A stretch of 64,000 bases of DNA from JBGAPI01 sp044221335 (GCA_044221335.1 JBGAPI010000003.1:62001-126000), one strand, 5' to 3'; counted from the stretch's first letter, positions 50,695-59,823 are shown. Made by a program: numbers and translations. The notes: generated by a model not told the origin, from the letters alone.

Positions 50695-51551
50695 GCGCCG
50701 TGATCTCCGCCCGCAACCTCAGCAAGACCTACGGCCCCTCGAAGGCGCTGGACAGCGCCAGCTTCGAGATCGCCGAGGGCCGCATCGTCGGCCTGGTCGG
50801 CCCCAACGGCGCCGGCAAGACGACCGCGCTGAAGGCCATCCTCGGCCTCACCGACTTCCAGGGTGAACTCGACGTGCTCGGCATGGACCCGCGCACCCAG
50901 CGCGACCTGCTGATGCAGAACGTCTGCTTCATCGCCGACGTCGCCGTCCTGCCGCGCTGGCTCCGGGTGTCTGAGGCGATCGACTTCGTCGAGGGCGTCC
51001 ATCCGCGCTTCAACCGCGCCCGCGCCGAGGGCTACCTGGCGCACACCAAGCTGAAGCCGTCGATGCGGGTGCGCGAGATGTCGAAGGGCATGATCGTGCA
51101 GCTGCACCTGGCGCTGGTGATGGCGATCGACGTCAAGCTGCTGGTGCTGGACGAGCCGACGCTCGGCCTCGACATCCTCTACCGCAAGGAGTTCTACAAG
51201 CACCTGCTGGAGGACTACTTCGACGCGAACAAGACGATCATCGTCACCACCCACCAGATCGAGGAAGTCGAGCACATCCTCACCGACCTGCTGTTCATCC
51301 AGAACGGCAAGATCGTGATGTCCGCCTCGATGGAGGAAGTCGCGCAGCGATTCAGCCAGGTGCTGGTGAACTCCGATCGCCTCGAAGCCGCCAAGCAGCT
51401 GAAGCCGATCGACGAGCGCCCGGCGGTGTTCGGCAAGACCATCCTGATGTTCGACGGCGTGTCCCACGACCAGCTCGAATCCTTCGGCGAGATCCGCGCC
51501 CCCAGCGTGGCCGACCTGTTCGTCGCCACCATGAAAGGTACCTACGCATGA
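50691..51551 (+). CDS. ABC transporter ATP-binding protein of the YtrA operon
   Basis: 286-residue ATPase. Seen: Walker A GLVGPNGAGKTTALKAILGL, Walker B KLLVLDEPTLGLD, H-loop TIIVTTHQIEE. The signature is degenerate (REMSKGMIVQLHLAL, SKGM in place of LSGG), as in many YtrB/EcsA-like proteins. Pairs with the permease gene that overlaps its 3' end by 4 bases. Substrate unknown; related systems respond to cell-envelope antibiotics. Confidence 0.92.
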   Translation: MSAVISARNLSKTYGPSKALDSASFEIAEGRIVGLVGPNGAGKTTALKAILGLTDFQGELDVLGMDPRTQRDLLMQNVCFIADVAVLPRWLRVSEAIDFVEGVHPRFNRARAEGYLAHTKLKPSMRVREMSKGMIVQLHLALVMAIDVKLLVLDEPTLGLDILYRKEFYKHLLEDYFDANKTIIVTTHQIEEVEHILTDLLFIQNGKIVMSASMEEVAQRFSQVLVNSDRLEAAKQLKPIDERPAVFGKTILMFDGVSHDQLESFGEIRAPSVADLFVATMKGTYA

Positions 51552-52546
51552 ACACGACGACCTTCAAGTGGCTGTTGAAGCGCGAATACTGGGAGCACCG
51601 CGTCGGCTTCTTCTGGGCGCCGCTCATCACCGCGGGCCTGTGGACCTTCCTGATGATCCTGCTGATCATCGTCGGCGAGATCGTCGCCGCCAAGGTCGGC
51701 GGCCAGCACGGCATCAAGCTCGGCCACATCAACCTCGGCAACCTCGCCGACCAGATGACCGACGAGCAGCGCCGGCAGGCCGGTGGCGCGATCGACCTGC
51801 TCACCGCGATCTGGTCGTCGATCCCGATCGCCGTGGCCTCGTTGGTCGCCTTCTTCTACTGCCTCGGCGCTCTGTTCGACGATCGCCGCGACCGTAGCAT
51901 CCTGTTCTGGAAGAGCCTGCCGGTGTCCGATCGCGACACCGTGCTGTCCAAGGTCGTGACGGCGACCGTCACCATCCCGGTGATCGGCACGGCGGTCGGC
52001 GTCGTCACCGGGTTCGCGTGGATGGTCATCGCTTCCATCGCCACCCTGGCCTTCCACGGCATCAACCCGTTCACCACGATCTGGTCGATGGCGAGCCCGT
52101 TCAGCCTCTTCGCGGAATTCGTCGGCAACTTCCCGGTGTTCTTCCTGTGGTCGCTGCCGACGATCGGCTGGCTGCTGCTGGTGTCGGCCTGGGCGCGCAG
52201 CCTGCCGTTCATCTGGGCGGTGTTCACGCCGATCTTCTTCGGCATCGTGGTGTCGATCAGCGGCCTGATGTCGGACCTCGGCAGCACCAGCGGCTGGTTC
52301 TGGCGCCACGTGGTCGGTCGACTGCTGACCGGCACCGTTCCCTACATGCACACCGCCTACCGGGCCGCGTCCGGCAGTCTCGACAACATGGAGGTCCATG
52401 GGCCCCGCGACGTCCTCACGATCTTCTCGCCGATGACCAGCTGGGGTTCGTTGGCGACGCTGGAACTGTGGATCGGTGCGGCGGCCGGTGTGGCGATGAT
52501 CTACGCGGCGATGCGCCTGCGGACGAATCGCGAACTGGCGGATTGA
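51548..52546 (+). CDS. ABC transporter permease of the YtrA operon
   Basis: 332-residue ABC-2-like permease with about six helices. Seen: N-terminal FKWLLKREYWEHRVGFFWAP, helices around FLMILLIIVGEIVAAK, and KSLPVSDRDTVLSKVVTATV, a juxtamembrane motif of ABC-2 permeases. It forms the channel with the ATPase immediately upstream. A strong terminator region follows. Confidence 0.9.
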   Translation: MNTTTFKWLLKREYWEHRVGFFWAPLITAGLWTFLMILLIIVGEIVAAKVGGQHGIKLGHINLGNLADQMTDEQRRQAGGAIDLLTAIWSSIPIAVASLVAFFYCLGALFDDRRDRSILFWKSLPVSDRDTVLSKVVTATVTIPVIGTAVGVVTGFAWMVIASIATLAFHGINPFTTIWSMASPFSLFAEFVGNFPVFFLWSLPTIGWLLLVSAWARSLPFIWAVFTPIFFGIVVSISGLMSDLGSTSGWFWRHVVGRLLTGTVPYMHTAYRAASGSLDNMEVHGPRDVLTIFSPMTSWGSLATLELWIGAAAGVAMIYAAMRLRTNRELAD

Positions 52547-52551
52547 CCGGA

Positions 52552-52569
52552 AGCGGCCCTCGGGCCGCT
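52552..52569 (+). terminator. First hairpin of the intergenic terminator pair
   Basis: AGCGGCCC - TC - GGGCCGCT, 6 bases after the permease stop codon, without a T-run. Confidence 0.55.
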
Positions 52570-52580
52570 CGCTGGAACAG

Positions 52581-52607
52581 CGGCCCCGGGGGATGACCCC
52601 GGGGCCG
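52581..52607. terminator. Perfect 11-bp GC hairpin between convergent genes
   Basis: CGGCCCCGGGG - GATGA - CCCCGGGGCCG. It lies between the permease gene (plus) and the repeat-protein gene (minus), so it can serve both. Little T-tract in either direction. Confidence 0.7.
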
Positions 52608-52625
52608 TTGTCGCATCAGGGACGG

Positions 52626-53432
52626 CTATTTCGGATTCGGCGGCGGCGTCGTCCCGCCACCCGAACCGCCGCCCGAACCCGGGTCGGCACTCCCACCGTC
52701 GCCCAGTTTCGGCCCGGCCTTTTTCTGCTTCTTGATCCGCCGGCTCGGCGTCTTCTGCGGCGGCGGGTTGGTACCGCCGCCCGAACCACCGCCCGATCCC
52801 GGGTCGGCACTGCCGCCGTCGCCCAGTTTCGGCCCGGCCTTTTTCTTCTTCCTGATCCGCCGGCTCGGCATCTTCTGCGGCGGCGGGTTGGTACCGCCGC
52901 CCGAACCACCGCCCGAACCCGGGTCGGCACTGCCGCCGTCGCCCAGTTTCGGCCCGGCCTTTTTCTTCTTCTTGATCCGCCGGCTCGGCATCTTCTGCGG
53001 CGGCGGGTTGGTGCCGCCGCCCGAACCACCACCCGAGCCGGGGTCGGCACTGCCGCCGTCGCCGGGCTTGGGAGCCGGCTTCTTCTTCGTTCCGCCCGAG
53101 CCCGGATCGGCGCTGCCGCCGTCCATCACCCGTGCCGGGCTCGACGACGGGTACATCGACAGATGCAGCTTGCGGCTGCGCGCGGGGCCCTGCATGAAGG
53201 TCAGCAGCAGGACCCGGTCGCCGATCTCCGCGACCAGCACGCCCGCCTCGAGCCGCGCCTCGATGACGGCGCTGTCCTCGCCGCGGGTGAGGCGGATGCG
53301 CGCACGCTTTTCCGCTCGCAGTTCGAAGTGCAGGCGGTCGCCGCGCTTGAATTCCGCGATCTGGCTGCGATCCACGGTCCAGCCCTGGCGATCGACGACG
53401 TCCGCGACCGACTTCAGTTTCTTCAGCTTCAT
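52626..53432 (-). CDS. Protein with basic, Gly/Ser/Pro 40-residue tandem repeats
   Basis: 268 residues. N-terminal about 100 residues form a compact globular-looking domain (VADVVDRQGWTVDRSQIAEF, then VLLLTFMQGPARSRKLHLSM) of unknown family. From about residue 124 to the end come three complete 40-residue units (GDGGSADPGSGGGSGGGTNP, then PPQKMPSRRIKKKKKAGPKL) and a partial fourth; a degenerate copy precedes them. No signal peptide seen. AGGAAGG precedes the ATG. The gene is 106 bp downstream of the CHAT-protease gene on the same strand and may be co-transcribed. Function unknown; a substrate or partner of that protease is conceivable but not shown. Confidence 0.75.
   Translation of the reverse strand: MKLKKLKSVADVVDRQGWTVDRSQIAEFKRGDRLHFELRAEKRARIRLTRGEDSAVIEARLEAGVLVAEIGDRVLLLTFMQGPARSRKLHLSMYPSSSPARVMDGGSADPGSGGTKKKPAPKPGDGGSADPGSGGGSGGGTNPPPQKMPSRRIKKKKKAGPKLGDGGSADPGSGGGSGGGTNPPPQKMPSRRIRKKKKAGPKLGDGGSADPGSGGGSGGGTNPPPQKTPSRRIKKQKKAGPKLGDGGSADPGSGGGSGGGTTPPPNPK
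52629..53063 (-). repeat. 120-bp tandem repeat (three full units plus one partial)
   Basis: Units recur at exactly 120-bp period (the phrase gggtcggcac appears at 52681, 52801, 52921 and 53041). They differ by only a few bases and keep the reading frame; these are the C-terminal repeats of the protein. Very similar units suggest recent slippage or selection. Confidence 0.9.
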
Positions 53433-53538
53433 GTCCTTCCTACTCCGGTTTGACCTGCCATCCGCATCGACGTCCAAAAGACGCCCCTGGTGCATCAATC
53501 TCCTGCCGCTTCGGGCGGAATCCTTCCAGGCCGGCCGT

Positions 53539-56500
53539 TCATCGCGCTGCTGGAGCTGCCGCCACCGTCGCGTTCGGAACCCGTTCCGCCGCACCGATCC
53601 ACGCGCCGTAGCCCGCCCAGTCGCGCGGATCGGCGTGGCGGCGCTGCCGCCACAGCTCCGCCTGCGCGGACGACACCGCCCGCTGGGGCGATGCCCCGGC
53701 CGCGAGGCTGCGGTAGAACGGCGCGACGAAGTCCGCAGCCGCCTCGTCGTCGACCGCCCAGGCGCTCGCGACGGCGGCGCCGGCTCCCTGCAGCAGGAAA
53801 TTCGCGGCGAGGCCGTCACTGGTGATCGACCCGGACGGCCGATGGGCGGCGCCGAGACAGGCGTTGAGCACGACCAGGCGCGCCGCCACCGGCCGGGTCA
53901 CGAGCTCCGACCATCCGATGAAGTGCGGCGTGCCGTCCGCGCCATCGAGCCACAGTCCGGCCTGCTCCGGATGAGCGCGGTCGTACCAGCCGTGGGCACC
54001 GACGTGGACCACGCCGTCGGCATCGGACAGGGCGCGCCACAGGCGCTCGCTGCCGGCGGAGGTCCATCCGTCGTCGGCATCGTGCAGGTAGGGCGCGAGC
54101 GCGCGTCGCTCCCGCTCCAGCCCCGGCAGGCCGGACAGTCCGCCGCGCGGGTCGTCGCGCCGCGGGCCGGCCGCGGCAAGCCCGGCAGGACGAAGGTCGC
54201 CGAGAATCGCGTACAGCCGCAGCCGATCGAAGCTCGGGGGCGCGGCACGCCCGGCAAGCCCCCCCGCATGCGGCAGGTTGGCGATGGCGAGATCCGCGGC
54301 GAGGGGGCGGTAGCCGAGGCGCTCCACCACTTCCGCGGCGGGATCGGCGGACGGCAGCGCCGACCAGGACAGGACCGAGAGTTCCGCATCCGCGACGATC
54401 CAAAGCTGATCGAGCTTCGCCGGAAGTACCCGATCCAGCGCCAGCGACTGCTGCAGCGCGATGCCGGACTGGCGGAGGGCTGCACGGTCTGGCGCGTGGG
54501 ATTGCAGCAGGCGATCGAAGGCGGCGACCTCGGCCAGCAGTTCGGCGCGGGGCGGCAGCGCGGCCTCGTGGACCCCGTCGGCGTCGAGCCAGTGCAGGTG
54601 CCCGCCGCGCTCGCCGAGGAAATAGTCGAGCAGCACCGTCCCTGCCGGCGGAACCACGACCGTCGGCGCCACGGGTGACGGATCCGCTCGGCGCTCCGCG
54701 GCGACCTGTCGCTGCAGCCGGTCGATGCGCTCCTCCAGCCGGGAAGCCGGGGCCGCCCCGGGCGCGCTCATGCCAAGCAGGCCGCGTCCGATCTCGGCAT
54801 CGATCTCGGCGGCGAGCTGCTGCGCCGCCGAGCCGACAGGCTCGGACGGCGCCGACGCGCGCTGCCACAGCAGGCGACGGTGGGACTCGATCCGGAGCCA
54901 GTGTGCCTGCGCGTCGCCGTCTTCCATCCTCATCGCGAGCTCCGCCGCTTCGCGCCAGCGCAGGTCGAGGACGTGCAGCACGGCGGGACTGCGGGCCCGT
55001 TCCAGCCGCGCGTCGATCGCGCGCAGCGACTCCCGGTTCCAGCGCCGCGCGAGGTCCTTCTCGCCGGCCCGCCACGCAGCATCCGCCGCCACTCCGCCAA
55101 GCGCGGCGGAGAGCCAGTGAGGTCGCTCGTCCTCCGGGCCATCGAGCAGCTCGCGGGCGAGCCGGGTCGCACCGGCGACGTCGCCGCGTCCGGCACGTTC
55201 GGCGACCTCGAGGACGGCGATTCGCTGCGCCAGCTCCGGCGTCGGCTGGCGGCCGGCATAGTCGTGCAGTTGGGCGAGGCTGCGTCCCGCTCGCGCGCGG
55301 TCGTCGACCTTGAGTGCCCAGCCGAGCTCCGCCACGGCGAGGTCGATCTTCAGCAGCAGATCGCTGCTGCCGGCCAGCCGCTGCCGGGCCTGCTCGATGC
55401 GCTCGACGGCGATCGCCGCGTCGTCGCCGTCGGCGGCCACCACGGCGCGCGACACCGCGATGCGCACCGCCAGCATCGGCTGCACGGCGACGTCGGCGAG
55501 CGCGGCCGCCGCGGCAAGGTCGCTCTCGGCCCGCACCGGGTCCCCCCGCCAGCGGGCGAGGTTCGCCGCGGCGACCAAGCCCTGCGCCTGCCACACACGG
55601 TCGCCCGCGGCGCGGTACTGCGCCAGTGCCTCGGCGATCGCGACGGCGGCGGCATCGAAACGACCCTCGCGGAGCGCGACCTGCGAGTCGACCAGCGCCA
55701 GCATCCCCAACGCCCAGCGGCTGTCGGCACGGCCGATCGCGGCGCGCGCGGCATCCAGCGCGGCGCGGGCGGCGGCGAGGTCGCCGCGGCTCATGTACAG
55801 CGTCGCCAGGTTGCGGGTCGAGTTGCCGACCTCGTCGTCGAGACCGAGGGCGACGAAGCGGGTGATCGCGCCGCGGTAGCACGACTCGGCATCGGCCAGC
55901 TTGCCCTGCACGCGGATCGCGACGCAGCGGTCGTTGTCCGCCACCGCGGCGATGTCGGCGAGCTCGTCCGTCGCCGCCGCCGCCACCGTTGCCAGCTCCG
56001 CCTCGGCCCCCGGGTAGTCGGCCAGGGCCAGTCGAACCTGGGCGTGGTCGAGCGCGGCGATGCGCGCGCTCCTTGGGTCCGACAGCGCCTCGAAGCGCTG
56101 CCGGGCCGCCGCGAATTCGACCAGCGCGGTCGCGAGGTGATCGCGGCGCCGCGCGCTCCAGGCACGCAGTACCAGAGCGCGTGCGGCGAGCCGCGGATCC
56201 TCGTTCACGGTCGCCGCGATCGTCAGCAGCCAGGCGCCGATGCGGACGCGGTCATAGGCCGCCGGCTCGGCGCCGTCCGCCAGCGGTATCGCGCGTTCGA
56301 CGGCGTCGCGCAGCGACGCGCTGAATCCGGCGAGCACGCCGTCCTGCGCGAGCCTGCAGGACACCGCGACGGCGCTGTGGAATCGCGCATTGCGCAGGGT
56401 GAATTCCGGGGTCGCCTGCCCGGCGGCATCGAGGGTCTCTCGCAGCTCGAGATCGGCATGGCGCCACGGCACCGTATTCCCGGGCCAGCGCGGTGCCGCC

Positions 56501-56766
56501 GCGTCGTCCTGCCAGACCAGGTTCCCGCCGTCGCTGCGCAATGCCAGCGACACCGTCGCCGCCGGTGGACCGCGCAGTTCGACCCGGATCGCGCTGCCGT
56601 TGTCGGCGACGATTTGGGCGTTGGCGCCCCGCGCGCAGTCGAGCGCGAGGCGCTGCGCGACCGGGGGTGCCGCGGTGCGCGTGCCGGCAGACGCCATCCC
56701 GCCCGTCGGCAGCATGCTCCCGACGACCGCGACTGCGACAACACTGCGAACGAAGGACGACGCCAT
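53539..56766 (-). CDS. Exported TPR/CHAT-domain putative peptidase
   Basis: 1075-residue protein. Signal peptide (SFVRSVVAVAVVGSMLPTGG), a beta-rich N-terminal domain to about residue 150, a long all-alpha TPR-like region (about 170-650; for example STRNLATLYMSRGDLAAARA and LVDSQVALREGRFDAAAVAI), and a C-terminal CHAT domain. The caspase-type dyad is visible as His925 (VVHVGAHGWYD) and Cys970 (RLVVLNACLGAA). The ATG was chosen because the signal peptide starts there; 63 upstream codons are open but not supported. The family includes partners of antiviral, gasdermin and housekeeping systems. Here it is upstream of a repetitive protein gene and downstream of the his operon. Confidence 0.88.
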   Translation of the reverse strand: MASSFVRSVVAVAVVGSMLPTGGMASAGTRTAAPPVAQRLALDCARGANAQIVADNGSAIRVELRGPPAATVSLALRSDGGNLVWQDDAAAPRWPGNTVPWRHADLELRETLDAAGQATPEFTLRNARFHSAVAVSCRLAQDGVLAGFSASLRDAVERAIPLADGAEPAAYDRVRIGAWLLTIAATVNEDPRLAARALVLRAWSARRRDHLATALVEFAAARQRFEALSDPRSARIAALDHAQVRLALADYPGAEAELATVAAAATDELADIAAVADNDRCVAIRVQGKLADAESCYRGAITRFVALGLDDEVGNSTRNLATLYMSRGDLAAARAALDAARAAIGRADSRWALGMLALVDSQVALREGRFDAAAVAIAEALAQYRAAGDRVWQAQGLVAAANLARWRGDPVRAESDLAAAAALADVAVQPMLAVRIAVSRAVVAADGDDAAIAVERIEQARQRLAGSSDLLLKIDLAVAELGWALKVDDRARAGRSLAQLHDYAGRQPTPELAQRIAVLEVAERAGRGDVAGATRLARELLDGPEDERPHWLSAALGGVAADAAWRAGEKDLARRWNRESLRAIDARLERARSPAVLHVLDLRWREAAELAMRMEDGDAQAHWLRIESHRRLLWQRASAPSEPVGSAAQQLAAEIDAEIGRGLLGMSAPGAAPASRLEERIDRLQRQVAAERRADPSPVAPTVVVPPAGTVLLDYFLGERGGHLHWLDADGVHEAALPPRAELLAEVAAFDRLLQSHAPDRAALRQSGIALQQSLALDRVLPAKLDQLWIVADAELSVLSWSALPSADPAAEVVERLGYRPLAADLAIANLPHAGGLAGRAAPPSFDRLRLYAILGDLRPAGLAAAGPRRDDPRGGLSGLPGLERERRALAPYLHDADDGWTSAGSERLWRALSDADGVVHVGAHGWYDRAHPEQAGLWLDGADGTPHFIGWSELVTRPVAARLVVLNACLGAAHRPSGSITSDGLAANFLLQGAGAAVASAWAVDDEAAADFVAPFYRSLAAGASPQRAVSSAQAELWRQRRHADPRDWAGYGAWIGAAERVPNATVAAAPAAR

Positions 56767-57045
56767 CCCGACCCCTGGCCCGGAAACGGAGGATTGCGGG
56801 GACAGGCCCCTGCTGACTGGCGTGCTGTGCCGCGCCGGCGAATGCATCCTGCATTCGGGTCGCCGCCATCGCGAATGGATGGCGTCATGCCAGGGGCTCG
56901 ACCGACGGATTATGCGCGAATTGCCGCGACCTGGCGCGGCCCCCGGCGGGAACACGCAAGCGGCGCGGCTGGAGAGCCGTGCGGCGCGACCCGGCGGCCG
57001 GCGCCGGCAGGTGCACCGGAGCGCGCGGCGCTGCCGGGGTGGCGG

Positions 57046-57675
57046 CTAGCGCTGGTGCCGCTCCTGCAGTGTTCCGGCGAGCTCCGCGAGCCCCAGGCCA
57101 CGCGCCCGCAGCAGCACCAGCAGGTGGTAGACGAGGTCCGCCGACTCGCCGAGGAGCGCGGCATCGTCCTGCGCGACCGCGGCGAGCGCGGTTTCGACGC
57201 CCTCCTCGCCCACCTTCTGCGCGATCCGCCGTACGCCGCCATCGAACAGCTTCGTGGTGTAGCTGCCTTCCGGCCGCTCGGCCTGGCGCCGCGCGACCAG
57301 CGCATCGAGCTCCGCCAGGAACGCGATCGCCGTCGTGGACCCGCCTCCGGTCGCGCCCGGCGCATCGAAACAGGTCGGCGTGCCGAGGTGGCAGACCGGA
57401 CCGGCCGGCCGCGCTCGCACCAGGAAGGTGTCGCCGTCGCAGTCGAGGGCGATCGAGACGAGTTCCAGCCAGTGGCCGCTGCTCTCGCCCTTGGTCCACA
57501 GCCGCTGCTTGCTGCGCGAGAAGAAGGTGACGCGGCCGCTGCGGCGGGTCTCGGCCAGCGCGGCCTCGTCGACATAGCCCAGCATCAGCACCGCACCGCT
57601 GTCGGCGTGCTGCACGATGGCCGGGATCAGGCCCTCGCCCTTGTTCCAGTCGGGGATGCGCTCGCTACTGCTCAT
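57046..57675 (-). CDS. hisI: Bifunctional phosphoribosyl-AMP cyclohydrolase/phosphoribosyl-ATP pyrophosphatase
   Basis: HisIE, steps 2 and 3 of histidine synthesis. Seen: N-terminal cyclohydrolase part with VTFFSRSKQRLWTKGESSGH and the metal site ALDCDGDTFLVRA, Cys residues in GPVCHLGTPTCF; C-terminal pyrophosphatase part with AQKVGEEGVETALAAVAQDD and ADLVYHLLVLLRARG. 209 residues, the length of fused enterobacterial-type HisIE. ATG overlaps the hisF stop codon as ATGA. Last gene of the operon. Confidence 0.96.
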   Translation of the reverse strand: MSSSERIPDWNKGEGLIPAIVQHADSGAVLMLGYVDEAALAETRRSGRVTFFSRSKQRLWTKGESSGHWLELVSIALDCDGDTFLVRARPAGPVCHLGTPTCFDAPGATGGGSTTAIAFLAELDALVARRQAERPEGSYTTKLFDGGVRRIAQKVGEEGVETALAAVAQDDAALLGESADLVYHLLVLLRARGLGLAELAGTLQERHQR

Positions 57676-58439
57676 GGCCGGATCGCGATGCCAGCGTCGC
57701 GGAGCTGGCGCTTGAGGTCGGGGATGGCGAGCGTTCCGCTGTGGAAGATGCTCGCCGCCAGCGCGCCGTCGACGTCGGCGTCGCGGAACGCGCGCTCGAA
57801 GTCGGCGACCGACCCGGCGCCGCCCGAGGCGATCAGCGGCACGCTGCAGGCCGCGCGCACCGCGGACAGCTGCGCGAGGTCGTAGCCGGCGCGGGTGCCG
57901 TCGGCGTTCATGCAGTTGAGCACGATCTCGCCGGCACCGCGCGCGATCGCCTCGGCGACCCAGCCCAGCGTCCGTCGTCCGGCGTCGCGGGTCTTGTTCG
58001 GATCGCCGGTGTACTGTCGTACCCGCCAGTCGCCATCGACCCGTTCGGAATCGACGCCGACCACCACGCACTGCACGCCGAACTCCCAGGCCAGCGCGTC
58101 GATCAGCGCCGGGTTCTCCAGTGCCGGCGAGTTGATCGAGATCTTGTCGGCACCGGCGTGCAGGATCCGCCGCGCGGCATCGACCGAGCGGATCCCGCCG
58201 GCGACGCAGAACGGGATGTCGAGATGCTGCGCCAGCCGCTCGACCCAGGCGACGTCGGCACTGCGTCCCTCCGGGCTCGCGGTGATGTCGTAGAACACCA
58301 GCTCGTCGGCGCCGGCATCGCGATAGCGCCGCGCGAGCTCCTCGATATCACCCATCTCGACGTGGTCCCGGAAGCGGACGCCCTTGACCACCCGGCCATC
58401 GCGCACGTCGAGGCAGGGGATGATGCGCCGGGTCAGCAT
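57672..58439 (-). CDS. hisF: Imidazole glycerol phosphate synthase subunit HisF
   Basis: 255-residue (beta-alpha)8 cyclase subunit of IGP synthase; pairs with HisH. Seen: RIIPCLDVRDGRVVKGVRFR with the N-terminal catalytic Asp (about residue 11), VGVDSERVDGDWRVRQYTGD with the second catalytic Asp (about 129) and GEIVLNCMNADGTRAGYDLA. ATG overlaps the hisA stop by a few bases. Confidence 0.97.
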   Translation of the reverse strand: MLTRRIIPCLDVRDGRVVKGVRFRDHVEMGDIEELARRYRDAGADELVFYDITASPEGRSADVAWVERLAQHLDIPFCVAGGIRSVDAARRILHAGADKISINSPALENPALIDALAWEFGVQCVVVGVDSERVDGDWRVRQYTGDPNKTRDAGRRTLGWVAEAIARGAGEIVLNCMNADGTRAGYDLAQLSAVRAACSVPLIASGGAGSVADFERAFRDADVDGALAASIFHSGTLAIPDLKRQLRDAGIAIRP

Positions 58440-59185
58440 GGCGCCGGCTCGCCGACCGCGCGCGCCAGCACGCCGAGGTCGATGTGGCCCTCGAGCAGGG
58501 CCTTGCCGATGATCGCGCCGTCGACGCCGGCGGCGGCAAGGCGCGCCAGGTCGGCCGCGTTGCGCACGCCGCCGGAGGCCTGCAGGCGCAGCTCGGGGAA
58601 GCGCGCGACCAGTTCGGCGTAGAGCTCGACGTTGGGACCGGCCAGCATGCCGTCGCGATCGATGTCGGTGCAGAGCACATGGACCAGCGACAGCTGCCGC
58701 CGGCTCCGCTCGATCCAGTCGACGAGGCCGACACCGGTCGCCTCGGTCCAGCCCTTGACCGGCAGCCGGAAGACTCCCTGGGTATCGCTGCGGGCGTCGA
58801 GCGCGATCACGAGGCGTTCGCTGCCGAAGCGCGCGATCCAGTCCGCGACGACCTCCGGCGAATTGACCGCGACCGACCCGACGACCACCCGGCCGACGCC
58901 GAGTTCGAGCAGGCGCTCGACGTCGGCGAGCCCTCGCACGCCGCCGCCGACCTGCAGCCGGAGGCCGCTGTCGCGGACCAGTTCGGCGATCACCGGCAGC
59001 GCGGTGAAGCGGCCTTCGCGCGCTCCGTCGAGGTCGACGAGATGCAGCCAGGTCGCCCCGGCAGCGCGATAGCGGCGCGCGACCGCGAGCGGGGCGTCTT
59101 CGTAGCGGGTTTCGCGGTCGTAGTCGCCCTGCAGCAGGCGAACGACGCGGCCGCCGCGCAGGTCGATGGCGGGATACAGCTGCAT
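58433..59185 (-). CDS. hisA: Phosphoribosylformimino-5-aminoimidazole carboxamide ribotide isomerase
   Basis: 250-residue TIM-barrel isomerase. Seen: QLYPAIDLRGGRVVRLLQGD with catalytic Asp (about 8), QVGGGVRGLADVERLLELGV, VIALDARSDTQGVFRLPVKG with Asp near 130. ATG start 1 bp after the hisH stop. Confidence 0.97.
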   Translation of the reverse strand: MQLYPAIDLRGGRVVRLLQGDYDRETRYEDAPLAVARRYRAAGATWLHLVDLDGAREGRFTALPVIAELVRDSGLRLQVGGGVRGLADVERLLELGVGRVVVGSVAVNSPEVVADWIARFGSERLVIALDARSDTQGVFRLPVKGWTEATGVGLVDWIERSRRQLSLVHVLCTDIDRDGMLAGPNVELYAELVARFPELRLQASGGVRNAADLARLAAAGVDGAIIGKALLEGHIDLGVLARAVGEPAPC

Positions 59186-59186
59186 G

Positions 59187-59780
59187 TCAGTACTCCAGGA
59201 AGTTCTTCAGCAGGGCCGCTCCGACGGTGGCCGAGCGCTCGGGGTGGAACTGCGCACCGAACACGTTGCCACGCCCGACCACGGCGGAAAACGGCGTGCC
59301 GTGGGTACAGGTCGCCAGCGTCGCCGCGCCGACCGGCAGCGCGTAGCTGTGCACGAAGTAGGCGTGCGGTGTGGGCGGGAGGTCGCGGAACAGCGGCGAT
59401 TCCGCCGTCGGCACGATCTCGTTCCAGCCCATGTGCGGGATCCGCACTCCCTCGGTGGCCGCCATCTTCACCACGGTCCCGGGCAGCCGGCCGAGGCACG
59501 CGACGTCGCCCTCCTCCGAAGCCTCGAACAGGAGCTGCATGCCGAGACAGACGCCGAGCAGCGGCTGCTCCAGCGCCCGCAGGATGTCGACCAGCCCGAG
59601 CTCCGCCAGCCGCGCCATCGCCGGCGGTGCCGCGCCGACGCCGGGCAGGATCACCCGCTCCGCGGCGCGGATCAGCGCGGGGTCGCGCACCAGCGGCGCG
59701 TCGACGCCGAGGCGCGCCAGGGCAGCCCGCACGGAGCCGATGTTGGCGCCGCCGGAGTCGACCAGGACGACGGCGCTCAT
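59187..59780 (-). CDS. hisH: Imidazole glycerol phosphate synthase glutaminase subunit HisH
   Basis: 197-residue class I glutamine amidotransferase. Seen: GANIGSVRAALARLG, catalytic Cys in LGVCLGMQLLFEASEEG, and His/Glu in FGAQFHPERSATVG. It supplies ammonia to HisF. The ATG of MSAVVLVDSG was chosen; 11 upstream codons are unsupported. 43 bp after hisB. Confidence 0.96.
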   Translation of the reverse strand: MSAVVLVDSGGANIGSVRAALARLGVDAPLVRDPALIRAAERVILPGVGAAPPAMARLAELGLVDILRALEQPLLGVCLGMQLLFEASEEGDVACLGRLPGTVVKMAATEGVRIPHMGWNEIVPTAESPLFRDLPPTPHAYFVHSYALPVGAATLATCTHGTPFSAVVGRGNVFGAQFHPERSATVGAALLKNFLEY

Positions 59781-59823
59781 GCGAGGGCTCCCGCAGTGCA
59801 CGGCACTTCGCACAGGGCAACGC

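Noticed and set aside
52629..53063. CRISPR array suspected from regular 120-bp periodicity
   Set aside because: The units are 120 bp, contiguous, coding and without variable spacers; no cas genes are near.
52732..54678. Plus-strand frame that reads the 120-bp repeat as GGGLVPPPEPPPEPGSALPP
   Set aside because: It has a Pro-rich collagen-like look, but it lies opposite the repeat protein, which has its own RBS and start, and its downstream part is antisense to the CHAT gene.
53539..56766. CHAT protease as a CRISPR-associated (craspase-like) or gasdermin-activating defence component
   Set aside because: No Cas, gasdermin or other defence gene is found nearby and the protein has a signal peptide, so an envelope role is more likely; kept only as a general novelty finding.
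54880..57885. Plus-strand open frame of about 1000 codons opposite the CHAT and hisIE/hisF genes
   Set aside because: Same type of shadow; the opposite strand encodes well-conserved HisIE, HisF and a CHAT protein with catalytic motifs.
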